Origin: Pseudoxanthomonas sp. CF125
GTDB taxonomy: Bacteria; Pseudomonadota; Gammaproteobacteria; Xanthomonadales; Xanthomonadaceae
Direction: 5' to 3'
Length of the DNA: 64,000 bases
NCBI RefSeq assembly: GCF_900104085.1
Contig: NZ_FNLD01000001.1
Coordinates: forward strand, 1,158,096-1,222,095
How positions within the stretch are numbered: the stretch's first letter is position 1; each line of letters starts with the position of its first letter. The notes beneath the pieces are model-generated. The model saw only the letters and a program-made list of their open reading frames with translations, did no database searches and was not told the origin of the DNA. This document shows positions 28,480 to 37,244 of this stretch, piece after piece. A program made the translations under genes and the position numbers.

Positions 28480-28508
28480 TTGACGGCTCAATTCAGTTCG
28501 TGCAAAAT
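28480..28508 (+). promoter_or_regulatory. Promoter of tRNA-Arg
   Basis: TTGACG (28480-28485), a 17-base spacer and CAAAAT (28503-28508), 12 bases before the first base of the tRNA. This is a good sigma-70 match in the right place. Confidence 0.7.
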
Positions 28509-28520
28509 TCCGCTTCTAAT

Positions 28521-28597
28521 GCGCCCGTAGCTCAGTTGGATAGAGTACCTGGCTACGAACCAGGCGGTCGGGAGTTCGAATCTCTCCGGGCGCACCA
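28521..28597 (+). tRNA. tRNA-Arg (anticodon ACG)
   Basis: The acceptor stem GCGCCCG pairs with CGGGCGC, followed by A and an encoded CCA. The D-arm AGCTCAGTTGGATAGAGT, the anticodon stem CCTGG/CCAGG with loop CTACGAA and the T-arm with GTTCGAATC all fold. The loop gives anticodon ACG, the inosine-modified arginine tRNA. Its 3' side faces the integrase gene, and it is the likely attachment site of the prophage. Confidence 0.97.
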
Positions 28598-28607
28598 TTA
28601 AAGAACG

Positions 28608-28639
28608 AAAAAGCCAGCGGGCGATCCGCTGGCTTTTTT
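28608..28639 (+). terminator. Intrinsic terminator after tRNA-Arg
   Basis: A 13-bp inverted repeat (28608-28620 and 28626-28638) with a 5-base loop and a flanking T-run, 11 bases after the tRNA CCA end. Confidence 0.85.
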
Positions 28640-28736
28640 GTATGTCCGCGAACGTGCGTCCTGCGGACCGCGACGCCGTCCGTTCCGCGTCCCGAAATAC
28701 TTCGTCCGACCGCATCGGACCGATATCCTCAGGCAC

Positions 28737-28765
28737 AAAAAAACCCTGAAAATCAGGGTTTTTTT
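28737..28765. terminator. Symmetrical terminator hairpin
   Basis: A 13-bp perfect inverted repeat (28737-28749 and 28753-28765) with a 3-base loop, A-rich on one side and T-rich on the other, so it can stop transcription in both directions. It separates the tRNA from the integrase gene. Confidence 0.75.
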
Positions 28766-28910
28766 GCTAGTGGCGGAGAGTGAGTCCTTTCGCGGACTCT
28801 ATGGGTGTCCACTTCTATAGACAGGCACGCGCCGCTGCTGGGTTTCTCCTCCACACCTGACCACCCGAATCCACTACCATCGCACCTCGAAACATGGGGC
28901 GAATGGTGGG

Positions 28911-30038
28911 ATGGCGAGACCGATCAACAAGCTCAGCGCCAAGGCCGTCGCCGCTGCCAAGCAAGGCTACCACGGAGACGGCGGCGGGCTTTACCTGCTG
29001 GTCGGGCCCACGGGAACGAAATCCTGGGTCCTGCGCTACCAGAAGGCGGGGAAACGACGGGAGATGGGGTTGGGGTCAGCAGCGGTCGTGAGCCTGCTGG
29101 AAGCGCGCCAGGCGGCCTTGCAGCAGCGCAAGGTGCTGGCGGCGGGCGTAGACCCGATAGCGTCGCGCAGGGCCGCTCAGGCGGTCGGGATGACGTTCGG
29201 AGAGGCGGCAGACGCCTACATCGAGTCGCATAAGGCGAGCTGGAAGAACGAGTCGCAGGCGGATCAGTGGACCCAATCCCTGAAAGATCATGGGCCGGAT
29301 CGATCAATCCCGGTGGCCCAAGTGGATACCGCGGTGGTGCTCCGGTGCCTGAAGGCCATCTGGTCGGACAAGACGGAAACGGCCACTCGCGTACGGGGGA
29401 GGATTGAACGGGTGCTGGACTGGGCCAAGGTGACAGGGCTGCGCGAGGGTGAGAACCCGGCGCGCTGGCGGGGCCACCTGGACAAGCTGTTGCCCAAGCC
29501 GTCGAAGCTGAAGAAGGTCAAGCACCATGCGGCCATGCCCTACTCCCAGGTGCCGGCGCTGATGGCTCAGGCCCGCGAACGCAGCGGCATTGCTCGGGTC
29601 GCGCTGCAGTTCACCGTCCTGACGGCGGTCCGTACCAACGAGGTCACCGGGGCGGTCTGGTCGGAGTTCGACCTGCAGGCCAAGGTCTGGACGATTCCGG
29701 CTGAGCGGATGAAGGGCGGGAAGGAACACCGCGTGCCGCTGACCGACGCGGCCATTGCGCTGCTGAAGAGGCTACCGCGCAACAAGCCGCCCTTCGCCCT
29801 GTCGGAAAACGGGATGCTCAATGTCCTGCGCCAGCACCTGAAGCACCCCTACACCGTCCACGGGTTTCGGTCTTCGTTCCGGGACTGGTCCAGCGAGAAG
29901 ACGGCCTTTGCCGGCGAGGTCGTGGAAATGGCCCTTGCGCACGCGATCACCAACAAGGTCGAAGCTGCCTACCGCCGCGGCGACCTCCTAGAGAAGCGTA
30001 GGGAGCTCATGCAGGCATGGGCCGACTACCTGGCTTAG
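28911..30038 (+). CDS. int: Phage tyrosine integrase
   Basis: 375 residues. The N-terminal ~90 residues have the DUF4102-type arm-binding domain (D-G-G-G-L-Y-L-L-V near 25-33). The catalytic domain shows Arg near 240 (A-V-R-T-N-E), Lys in R-M-K-G-G-K, the H-G-F-R box near 316-319, a second His near 343 and Tyr near 353 (A-A-Y-R-R). It would catalyse site-specific recombination between phage and tRNA-Arg att sites. It ends by a 4-base overlap with the convergent gene at 30035. Confidence 0.95.
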   Translation: MARPINKLSAKAVAAAKQGYHGDGGGLYLLVGPTGTKSWVLRYQKAGKRREMGLGSAAVVSLLEARQAALQQRKVLAAGVDPIASRRAAQAVGMTFGEAADAYIESHKASWKNESQADQWTQSLKDHGPDRSIPVAQVDTAVVLRCLKAIWSDKTETATRVRGRIERVLDWAKVTGLREGENPARWRGHLDKLLPKPSKLKKVKHHAAMPYSQVPALMAQARERSGIARVALQFTVLTAVRTNEVTGAVWSEFDLQAKVWTIPAERMKGGKEHRVPLTDAAIALLKRLPRNKPPFALSENGMLNVLRQHLKHPYTVHGFRSSFRDWSSEKTAFAGEVVEMALAHAITNKVEAAYRRGDLLEKRRELMQAWADYLA

Positions 30039-30310
30039 CGCCTCCGCCTCGCCCTCCGCTCCTCAATCTCCCGCCGGATCTGCTCCTCGTGGCGCTTGGC
30101 CCACATCTCGGCGCCGGCCTTGCCCGCCTCGTAGCTGGTGCAGTCGTGGTTATGCCGGCGCTCGTAGGCTAGGTGTTGGTCCAGCGTGACGAACCACGCC
30201 CCGGTCGTCACGTTCTGGTGCAGCCTGGCCACCTCCATCCCGTCCAGCAGCAGCATGTCCACCGGGCCGGTCGATCCTTGGATGCTGTTGCGCCAGGTGA
30301 GGTCGTGCAT
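30035..30310 (-). CDS. Small conserved-looking phage protein
   Basis: 91 residues, with a W-R-N-S, V-A-R-L, W-F-V-T-L-D-Q-H-L core and an Arg/Glu-rich C-terminal helix. It overlaps the integrase 3' end in the opposite direction. The pattern (short beta region, then S-Y-x-A-G-K-A-G-A-E-M-W and a basic helix) looks like a genuine small phage gene, but I do not recognise a function. Confidence 0.6.
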   Translation of the reverse strand: MHDLTWRNSIQGSTGPVDMLLLDGMEVARLHQNVTTGAWFVTLDQHLAYERRHNHDCTSYEAGKAGAEMWAKRHEEQIRREIEERRARRRR

Positions 30311-30336
30311 GGCTGGAGGATAGCGCTATAGGGGCA

Positions 30337-30501
30337 TTACCCAAACGAGAAGTACCCCGGGAACCCGCCCGTAGATGGTGGAACCGTAGACTCATCGGGG
30401 ATTGCCTGGCTCACGTCAGGCCATGCCGGAATTGACACGCCAACGCTGCCAATCGGATCGACCGTCTGGACCTTGATCGACACATCACCAAGAGCGGCCA
30501 C
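30337..30501 (-). CDS. 54-residue phage protein at end of tail module
   Basis: A GTG at 30501 shares its first base with the stop of the preceding gene (TAGTG) and reads 54 codons to the TAA at 30337-30339. The product is Pro/Ser-rich and ends G-Y-F-S-F-G. The overlapping stop/start matches the other junctions in this module, which supports translation. Function unknown. Confidence 0.5.
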   Translation of the reverse strand: MAALGDVSIKVQTVDPIGSVGVSIPAWPDVSQAIPDESTVPPSTGGFPGYFSFG

Positions 30502-31466
30502 TATGGCGCCACCCAGGTGTCTGTTTCTTCAATGATGCAGCACGGGCCAGTGGTGGTGGCTCCGTTGCAGGACAACATCCTAAACGATGCTGCAGGGTTG
30601 TACGCCGTGTCGGTGAAGGTATCCACATCACTTACGGCGCCGCGCCCAAGGTGTAGGGGCTGCCACAGGTTGGGAAGCCACGCACGAGATATTAGGGCTA
30701 ACGTAGAGGCGGTCCCGGTAATTGACGCATAGTCGTTGACGCCGACATGGGTCCTGTAAATCTTGTTTTGATAGCCAGCCCTGGCAGCGTTACCCGCAGT
30801 AAGTTGGCCCATCGCAACCGAGGTGCTGCTGAAGCCTCCAATAGAGGACTGGGAAGATTTGATCGCGCCGGTTACGTCCCTAGCAAAAAATATTTGCCCG
30901 GTGGGGCCTACAGTGAATCCGCAGGAGGTAGGTTGACCAATTCCATTGGTGCTTACTGCTGTGTTGCTTGCATTTGCCCGGACGGCACAAACCGTATTCC
31001 ACGAGTCTCCCGAGTATTCGGCGGGCGCGTCCCCAAAGAAACCCATTGACCACTCATTAGCAACACTTCCCACCTGTGAAAAGTAATAAAAAAATGTCTC
31101 GTTCAAGCAAATTATGAAAGGCCTATCCACTGTGCTGGCAGTGGTGGATACAAGCCAGTTGCTATTGGCATCTACAACCTGAGACGCCAGCGGAAATGGG
31201 TCCGTTATGGCCGTGGCGCTACTTGCGCTCTCGCACCCTCGCACAAAGCAACGTTGTGCCGCACCTGAAATGGCGCTGTCATGTCGGACGTTGACCCGCA
31301 ACCTATTTCCTGATGCTGCACGATACACGCGCGCATTAGCGGCCGTATACTCAATCGCCCAGCCTGCTTGTGGCAGCGCCCAATCTAGCAACGTACAAAG
31401 ATCACCATTGGTTCCGCTGTTTCGCGTAGCCCCAGAGGAGGCGTTAGTTAGTACAATCCAGGTCAT
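30501..31466 (-). CDS. Virion-associated protein, tail region
   Basis: 321 residues from the ATG at 31466, which overlaps the upstream stop as TAATG; the open frame upstream of it is not coding. It starts M-T-W-I-V-L-T-N and contains several beta-rich, Ser/Thr/Ala-rich stretches and scattered Cys residues. Position after the tail-fibre genes suggests a tail or receptor-binding component. No family is recognised. Confidence 0.65.
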   Translation of the reverse strand: MTWIVLTNASSGATRNSGTNGDLCTLLDWALPQAGWAIEYTAANARVYRAASGNRLRVNVRHDSAISGAAQRCFVRGCESASSATAITDPFPLASQVVDANSNWLVSTTASTVDRPFIICLNETFFYYFSQVGSVANEWSMGFFGDAPAEYSGDSWNTVCAVRANASNTAVSTNGIGQPTSCGFTVGPTGQIFFARDVTGAIKSSQSSIGGFSSTSVAMGQLTAGNAARAGYQNKIYRTHVGVNDYASITGTASTLALISRAWLPNLWQPLHLGRGAVSDVDTFTDTAYNPAASFRMLSCNGATTTGPCCIIEETDTWVAP

Positions 31467-32158
31467 TAGACAGCCTCCAGCAAAAGCACGAACCAAGTCA
31501 CGTCCGTGACGGAATTGACAACAACAGAAAGCGCGTCGTTGCGCGCAATGGAGGTCGTCCAGCCGGTAAAGGCGCCGCTGGCGCTTAGGCCTGCAGCAAC
31601 AGCTGGCTCGTTGCCGCCGCAGATCGAATCTCCCGGCCCTGGCGGAAGTGAGCCGAACGCCGCACGCCGAACATCCAACTCTATCGATCCAGTTGGTGAA
31701 CACCACAGATACCAATTGCCAGTTAGCGTGTAGTCGGAGGCGGAAAGGCCGCCGATGATTGTTGCCAACGGAATGACTGCGCCACTCATAGAGCCGCCAG
31801 TGACGGTAATGCCGCGGGAACTTACGGGGTTCCACCCCTTTTGTCCGGCTGCATCGGTGCCGTAGTAGAAGGACGGTCCGGGAGCATCAGTGTCCCCCTG
31901 TAGCTGGATGACTACTTGCCCGCCAAGAGAGCCGGTTACAGAGACTGAACCTAGTCCGAGGATACCCCCGAGTTCTTGACTGGCCTCTTCCAGCGTCGTG
32001 ACACGCTCAGAGAGGGCAAGGATGGCAGCAGATTGGTCACCGGTCAGGCTCGGCTGGCGAGACAGCTTCTCCAGGAACTTGCGCCACGAATCTACCGGCA
32101 GCCCCGCGGCATCCAGAAACTTGACTCGCGCGTTAGGAAGGCTCGGATCGTTGGCCAT
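31466..32158 (-). CDS. Tail-fibre-associated protein
   Basis: 230 residues. The first ~65 residues are helical (a short coiled-coil-like stretch around L-S-E-R-V-T-T-L-E-E-A-S); the rest is Gly/Ser/Val-rich beta sequence typical of fibre shafts and tips. It is coupled to the fibre gene upstream and the virion gene downstream by TAATG junctions. It is probably a distal fibre or chaperone-like component; the specific role is unknown. Confidence 0.65.
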   Translation of the reverse strand: MANDPSLPNARVKFLDAAGLPVDSWRKFLEKLSRQPSLTGDQSAAILALSERVTTLEEASQELGGILGLGSVSVTGSLGGQVVIQLQGDTDAPGPSFYYGTDAAGQKGWNPVSSRGITVTGGSMSGAVIPLATIIGGLSASDYTLTGNWYLWCSPTGSIELDVRRAAFGSLPPGPGDSICGGNEPAVAAGLSASGAFTGWTTSIARNDALSVVVNSVTDVTWFVLLLEAV

Positions 32159-32967
32159 TAGGGCGCCACGCAGGGGCCAATAGCTACGTAGGAGAACGGC
32201 GTGGTGTTGCCCAATTTCCAGTTGCTATTACTGTCGTCATCGGGAATGTTGGCCGTGATCGTGCACCCGGTGGTGGACAGCGAGGTATAGGCCAGCGTCG
32301 GAATGGCGCCAGAAGGCGCGGAACCGCCCGCACTGCTGTTCACAGGCAACACGATATAAGGAGTGGCGCTAAAAGCCTCGGAGAAGGTCACGGCCTTGTT
32401 TGCGGTCTTGGCCGAGGCCGCCGCAGGCACAGTGTCAGTCCCCCACTGAATCATGACGGTGCCGATTTTCACGTGGCCTGAGGTGTTCTCCAGCGGCACC
32501 GTGGGAGCCTCTGGGGCCTCCGGTAGCGGCGTCATTACGTAGGTTTCGCCGTCCGAGACTGGGACGTAGCCCACTAGTCCGGTCGGGTCTGGCATGCCGC
32601 GGTAGGTCTTCGGAATGAAGTCAGTCCCGTCACCGCCCAAGTACTCGTCGTCTCCCGGGACCGGGACTACTGCGGCGTTGTCCGTGGGGCTGCGGAGGTC
32701 GAAGGTGTCGATTACTACGTCGTCTTCGTCATAGACGACCACGCTGTAGTCACCGTCTAGCCAAACGGGCACATTTAGGCGGCCCGAGCTATCCATCGGC
32801 ACCGGATTTGCGTTGACCGAACCACCAGAAAATGCGTTATAAGTATCCTTTGGGTCGGTGGTTCCAATCAGGTAAAACTGGATCTTGCCGTTCGGAGTGT
32901 TTGCCACCCCAGCGAGGTCGAACCAGACCGGATTGGGGGAGTAGACTTGATAACGGGCCACGGACAT
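32158..32967 (-). CDS. Phage tail fibre with gp53-like C-terminal domain
   Basis: 269 residues. The N-terminal ~90 residues (N-P-V-W-F-D-L-A-G-V-A-N, G-K-I-Q-F-Y-L) look like a virion-attachment domain of the tailspike head-binding kind. The C-terminal ~100 residues contain I-Q-W-G-T-D-T-V-P and A-V-T-F-S-E-A-F, the pattern of gp53-like fibre tips. AAGGA sits directly against this ATG but 6 bases before an in-frame GTG at 32961, which may be the real start. Confidence 0.8.
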   Translation of the reverse strand: MSVARYQVYSPNPVWFDLAGVANTPNGKIQFYLIGTTDPKDTYNAFSGGSVNANPVPMDSSGRLNVPVWLDGDYSVVVYDEDDVVIDTFDLRSPTDNAAVVPVPGDDEYLGGDGTDFIPKTYRGMPDPTGLVGYVPVSDGETYVMTPLPEAPEAPTVPLENTSGHVKIGTVMIQWGTDTVPAAASAKTANKAVTFSEAFSATPYIVLPVNSSAGGSAPSGAIPTLAYTSLSTTGCTITANIPDDDSNSNWKLGNTTPFSYVAIGPCVAP

Positions 32968-32986
32968 TCCTTGTCGGTGAGGACTT

Positions 32987-33202
32987 ATGGATAACTGGGT
33001 GATTGCTGTGTTTATGAAGGCGGCGGCGATTGTGCTGCTGGCCTTCGTGTACTGGGTCGTGGTCTACAAGGGTTCCCACTTCCTCGGGAGATTCATCCCG
33101 AACGGAAAGTTCAAAGACTTCCTATTCCGTGAGCGCGGGGACAGCGGACCCAGTCCTGCCGCCAAGCTGGATAAGCGCCTTAGTGACGACCGAACGGTCT
33201 GA
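32987..33202 (+). CDS. Small membrane protein on the opposite strand (possible moron)
   Basis: 71 residues with one strong membrane segment (about 8-27) and a charged C-terminus. GAGGA precedes the ATG by four bases, and the frame overlaps the 3' end of the minus-strand ejection gene by 81 bases. It is the only rightward frame with a good ribosome-binding site in the structural region. Lone opposite-strand genes in prophages are often lysogen-expressed morons; that is inference. Confidence 0.5.
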   Translation: MDNWVIAVFMKAAAIVLLAFVYWVVVYKGSHFLGRFIPNGKFKDFLFRERGDSGPSPAAKLDKRLSDDRTV

Positions 33203-35002
33203 TTTGCTCAACGTAGCAAGCACCTTTCGCGCGTACTCCGGCTCTGCGAGCATCCGCGCCAACTGTGTATTGACCTTCTGGTTGCCGATGGTGTTTAGGA
33301 CTTCCACGAATCCTCCTAGCACCGGAACCTTGCTCAGCAGGCCAGAGCCTATCTTGTCCTGCAGCATCAGGCGCTCGGCGGTTTGCGAGTTACCGCCACT
33401 ACCTGCCGTTGCGCGAAAACTCTGGCGGGATAGATCGTCCTGCACCGCGCGAATTGTGGCGATATCTTCGGGAAGCAAGCTATCGGCCGCACGCGCTTTC
33501 TTGAAGCCAGTTGCCCTGGCGGCAACAGCGTCCAAGTCTCGCGCCTTCTTGGCGAACGCTGCCGGAGTCAGTACCTGCAGCCCGGTCTGCGGATCGAGCA
33601 CCGCACCACCCGATTCTATCAAATCCTGCCCGATCTGCATGCGGTTGATCGGCTTGGAGCCATCCTTGAACGCCGCCAGATACTTGCCGAACGCGGGCGA
33701 CTTTTTGGCTATCTCCTCGTCAAGCACGCTCTGAATGTCTTTCAGCTCCGCGCTAGCTGCTTTCGCATAGGTTTTGTCACCACCCGCTTTGCCGCTCAGA
33801 AGATCGCCGATGTACTTGCGAACTCCGTACAGGCTCACCACATCGTCACCCGCACTGTTCAGCGCCTTGGATACGTCGAGGATGGCTGATTGCACGGACG
33901 GTCTGGTTGCGTTGTCCGCCGCGGACTTCTCCACGAACGCGCGAATCGCGTTGGTATCCACACCCTTGTCCAGATACGCCTCGCCCAGCAACGGCTTGGA
34001 AGCGGCTGTACGGGCCGACTGGGCAGCACGCAAGGTGCTTTCGTCGCCAGCGAACTTTCCCAGTGCAGCCACACGGGCAGCGTTGTTGGCGGTGTCCACG
34101 GGTTGGAAGTCATTCGACTTGCCACGAACCAGCCGCTCAAGGCGAGCAATGCCCGGATCTAACGACTCCTCAGCAAGCGAACGCTGAACGCCGGGAATTG
34201 CGGAAGGTTCGGGCTGCATCAGCTTGTCCAGGCTTGTGGCTTCGCCGCGCACCAGCTCAGCAGCACGGCTCTGCGCACCTGTCTGAGTAGCCCGCCCACC
34301 CGAGCCCTTCAGCAGCTTCAGCAACGCGCCGCCAGCCTTTGGGACCGCGGCGCCCGCGCTGCCAGCCAGGCCGCCCAGGGCGGTGTTTTGGGCGCGCTCA
34401 CCCTCGGCGGCTACGGGCTGAATTGCACCCATCGCCAAGCCTTGCAATGCGTTGCCGCGAATAGTCGCAGGAAGCAGGGCACTACCGACCGTTGTGCCGC
34501 GCAAAGCCGCCCCTGGAGCGAACAGTTGACTTACCGTGCCCACGACATTGCCGAACATGCCGCCACCGGTATTCATTAATGGCTCGTTCAAACGGCGACG
34601 CTCTGCCTCTGCGCCACGCAGCTCTTGGCCCTTGCGGTCAGCCCAGCGCGTGACTGCGTTACTGCCTGGCTTTTCACCACTAGTGAGCGATTCCAACTTG
34701 CTCGTGCCTGTCAGTCCGGTACGATCCCCGGACAATTCTCCTATGGCCTCCACGCCGAACTGCTTCAGTCCCTCGTAAGTGTCCACCAACGACTTGCCGA
34801 GACCGGCGCGGTACTTCTCGTACCAGCCCATGCCCTCAGTTGGATCGGGACGAACCTCTACCGGGGCCATGTCCTGTACGGGCGCGGCCTCCGGAGCGGT
34901 CCGCATCTTGCGAATCTCGGCCGCGAACAGCTTGGCGTGCTCAGCGTTGCCCGCCTCATGGGCTTTACGCAGGCCGTTCTCCAGTTCCTGCAAGGTCGCC
35001 AT
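33122..35002 (-). CDS. Large internal virion/ejection protein
   Basis: 626 residues. A helical start, then a Gly/Ala-rich hydrophobic middle (about 145-250: M-F-G-N-V-V-G-T-V-S-Q-L-F, G-S-A-G-A-A-V-P-K-A-G-G) and a long helical remainder. This composition and position (after connector and other ejection genes) fit proteins injected with the DNA to extend the short tail of podoviruses. It is not homologous to anything I can name. The start is set by a TAATG overlap with the preceding gene. Confidence 0.65.
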   Translation of the reverse strand: MATLQELENGLRKAHEAGNAEHAKLFAAEIRKMRTAPEAAPVQDMAPVEVRPDPTEGMGWYEKYRAGLGKSLVDTYEGLKQFGVEAIGELSGDRTGLTGTSKLESLTSGEKPGSNAVTRWADRKGQELRGAEAERRRLNEPLMNTGGGMFGNVVGTVSQLFAPGAALRGTTVGSALLPATIRGNALQGLAMGAIQPVAAEGERAQNTALGGLAGSAGAAVPKAGGALLKLLKGSGGRATQTGAQSRAAELVRGEATSLDKLMQPEPSAIPGVQRSLAEESLDPGIARLERLVRGKSNDFQPVDTANNAARVAALGKFAGDESTLRAAQSARTAASKPLLGEAYLDKGVDTNAIRAFVEKSAADNATRPSVQSAILDVSKALNSAGDDVVSLYGVRKYIGDLLSGKAGGDKTYAKAASAELKDIQSVLDEEIAKKSPAFGKYLAAFKDGSKPINRMQIGQDLIESGGAVLDPQTGLQVLTPAAFAKKARDLDAVAARATGFKKARAADSLLPEDIATIRAVQDDLSRQSFRATAGSGGNSQTAERLMLQDKIGSGLLSKVPVLGGFVEVLNTIGNQKVNTQLARMLAEPEYARKVLATLSKSDRSVVTKALIQLGGRTGSAVPALTE

Positions 35003-36519
35003 TACTTATAGAGGTCCAGTAGTGAATCGATATCAGATCCAGCCTCGCTATCGTCCGCGACTGGTGCGTCGGCCAACTTGTAAGCCTCCTGCAGATCAGC
35101 GATAAACGCCTTCAGATTCTTCACGGTGCGGGCGTTTACCTCCGGGTCCTTGTCGAGCGACGGGTACTGCATATTCGCAATACGCGCTTCCAGGTCGGAC
35201 TGCGAGCCGATGCCGGGTACACGAGTCAGCGACAGCAGAGAGTTCTGTATACCCCCGACTGCTGCCTCCAGTTCCTGTCCAGCCTTTGTGTATCGCGTGG
35301 CGTATTGGTCAATGGGGCCGGTGTTGACTAAGCCGCCACGGAGCGCCTTAACGGCGTTCTCGATACGAGTCAGGCCGCGTGCTGCATTTGCAACCTGCGG
35401 TTGTTTTGCCTTACGCGCCAATGCGTCCTTCTGTTCTGCTGCGGACGGACCCTTGGTAGAAGCGTTGCCCATCACGAGGGCGCGCAGCTCTGCGGGCGAT
35501 GCATTCATGCCCTGAGCTAGTTGCATACGGCGCTCGAGTTCGGTTGGAGCCTGCGGTTTCGGCGCGCTGCGCAATTGTTGTCCACCACCAATCTGGCTAA
35601 CCGTCATGCCGCGAGCCGGCGGCTCCGCATGCAAATGGTCACCCTCGTCAATGACTTGGTAGCCCTTGCCCTCCCAGAACTGACGTGCTTGCTGCTTCTG
35701 CTGCGGGTTCTGCGGCGCCATATCCACCGCCTCGCCAGTGAGGTGAAAACTGTTCCGCACGCCGTCAACGGAATCATTCTTTGCCTGGCTGCGGCGAGTG
35801 CTGGTAACTGGGATGCCAAGTGATGCGAATTGCTGCAGGTCCGCGTTGATATCCAGCGAGCCGGGCCCACGGTTCTGTTGCGAGGCTTGCGGATCGCCTT
35901 GCGATGCCGGAGCCTGCTGTCCGCCCACCTGTACGGGCGCAGCCTGCAGATTGCCTTTATTGACGCCAAAGAACCCGTTTCCGGTATCGATAATCTGGTT
36001 GTTTGGCGCGTTGTTGCCGAGAACCTGCGTGCTGCCGTCGCGCAGGATGGCAATACGCTGGCCCTTGTCATCAATGTAGGTGGATTGGACGCCAGTGCCG
36101 GCTTGGTTGCTGTACGCCTGTGTAATCGCCTGTGCGGTTTGCGCAACCGTCTCGTCGTACTGCTCAGGAAGCTGCAGCCCAAGCCGCGCGAGGTCGGGCT
36201 TCATCTGCTGATACAGATGGGCGCGCTGTTGCTCAGGCGCGGTCGTCAGGAGTTTGGCGGCGTTCACCAATGACTTAGTGCGCGCATCGTCGGACCCCTG
36301 CAAGCCTTTCTCCAGATCCAGGGTCTTACCTGCATCGATTCCAGCAAGTTGCCCGAGCGCACTCTGACGTTCCTGTCCTTGCGATCCGTAGGCCAGGGAC
36401 GCGAGCTTGTTGAACGACGACTCCTTTTGTTCGTCTTGGCGCAGCAACCGCTGCTCAGTGCCAAATCGATTGCCCTGCTGAAAGGCGCCGAGGATGCTCG
36501 GGAACTGTAGCTCTGCCAT
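35002..36519 (-). CDS. Ejection protein with M15-type peptidase domain
   Basis: 505 residues. In the middle lies an M15/DD-peptidase-like zinc site: S-F-H-L-T-G-E-A-V-D-M (His259, Asp266) and D-H-L-H-A-E (His295/His297). The flanks (1-230, 310-505) are helical and Gln/Ala-rich like internal virion proteins. It would cut peptidoglycan cross-links or side chains during DNA entry. The start ATG at 36519 overlaps the previous stop as TAATG; the open frame beyond it is non-coding. Confidence 0.8.
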   Translation of the reverse strand: MAELQFPSILGAFQQGNRFGTEQRLLRQDEQKESSFNKLASLAYGSQGQERQSALGQLAGIDAGKTLDLEKGLQGSDDARTKSLVNAAKLLTTAPEQQRAHLYQQMKPDLARLGLQLPEQYDETVAQTAQAITQAYSNQAGTGVQSTYIDDKGQRIAILRDGSTQVLGNNAPNNQIIDTGNGFFGVNKGNLQAAPVQVGGQQAPASQGDPQASQQNRGPGSLDINADLQQFASLGIPVTSTRRSQAKNDSVDGVRNSFHLTGEAVDMAPQNPQQKQQARQFWEGKGYQVIDEGDHLHAEPPARGMTVSQIGGGQQLRSAPKPQAPTELERRMQLAQGMNASPAELRALVMGNASTKGPSAAEQKDALARKAKQPQVANAARGLTRIENAVKALRGGLVNTGPIDQYATRYTKAGQELEAAVGGIQNSLLSLTRVPGIGSQSDLEARIANMQYPSLDKDPEVNARTVKNLKAFIADLQEAYKLADAPVADDSEAGSDIDSLLDLYK

Positions 36520-37244
36520 TACGTACCCCACCCTTGCCCGAAGTTCCAGGAGTTTCCGTTGCTCGGACCTAGCGAACCGTAGCTGTTCTGCGCGGGCTGA
36601 TTCGGGGCGAACGCCCCCCACTGACTCTGCGGCTGATAGCTGGACTGACGGTTGCCAGCGTACTGACCTACCGCGCCCGCGATTCCGGCAATACCGTTAG
36701 ACCACGCATTGGCCGATCCGATAGCGCCGTTGGCCGCGGCGCTGCCCTGCTGGCCATACAGGTCCGCCATGTTCCGCGACGACTGCTGGCCAAGGTTGCC
36801 AGCACCGACCGCAGAGTTCTGACCCAAACCAGCAAGATTCATCAGACTACTGCGATAGCCGCCAAGATTCTGACTGGCAATGCCGTTGAGTGCGTTCCCA
36901 AGGTCAACGTTGGTCCCGCCGCTGTAGAGACCGCCCCTCGACGCCGCCCCTCGCTCCACGCCCTGCTGTGTCTGCTGGCGGGCATAGAGATAGTCAGGAC
37001 TATTCTCAAAACCGGAGTAGTCTCCGGAGTTGAGGGCGTTGAGCTGTCCCAGCGCCTGGTTTCCGGCCTGCAAATACGGCGCTATGTTCTGGTCGAATAT
37101 TCCGTCTCGCTCGCGCTGGTATCCCATTGCGCTGCCGGCCGCATCTCTCTGCGCATTAGCGGCGTCCTTCGCTGCGCCCGCTTGCCGATTGGCCGCATAC
37201 GCGGAACCCGCAGCCACTACGACTGCGCTAGTAATTGCTGCCAT
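36519..37244 (-). CDS. DNA transfer/ejection-like internal virion protein
   Basis: 241 residues. The Ala-rich N-terminus (A-A-G-S-A-Y-A-A-N-R-Q-A-G-A-A-K-D-A-A) and repeated N/G/S/Q motifs (Q-A-G-N-Q-A-L-G-Q-L, S-Y-G-S-L-G-P) match the P22 gp7/gp20-like internal head proteins found in many podoviruses. The Tyr/Gly/Asn-rich tail is low complexity. It is coupled at both ends by TAATG. Assignment is by composition and place, not by a catalytic motif. Confidence 0.7.
   Translation of the reverse strand: MAAITSAVVVAAGSAYAANRQAGAAKDAANAQRDAAGSAMGYQRERDGIFDQNIAPYLQAGNQALGQLNALNSGDYSGFENSPDYLYARQQTQQGVERGAASRGGLYSGGTNVDLGNALNGIASQNLGGYRSSLMNLAGLGQNSAVGAGNLGQQSSRNMADLYGQQGSAAANGAIGSANAWSNGIAGIAGAVGQYAGNRQSSYQPQSQWGAFAPNQPAQNSYGSLGPSNGNSWNFGQGWGT

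Noticed and set aside
26802..28601. A 599-codon plus-strand frame opposite the beta-helix gene and running into the tRNA
   Set aside because: It crosses the tRNA gene and has a shadow-like composition.
28767..28810. tRNA-like sequence with a GAGTCCTTTCGCGGACTC stem before the integrase
   Set aside because: Only one arm folds; no acceptor or anticodon arm, so it is not a tRNA.
30337..32967. Possible diversity-generating retroelement at the tail-fibre end
   Set aside because: No reverse transcriptase and no template/variable repeat pair could be seen in the window.
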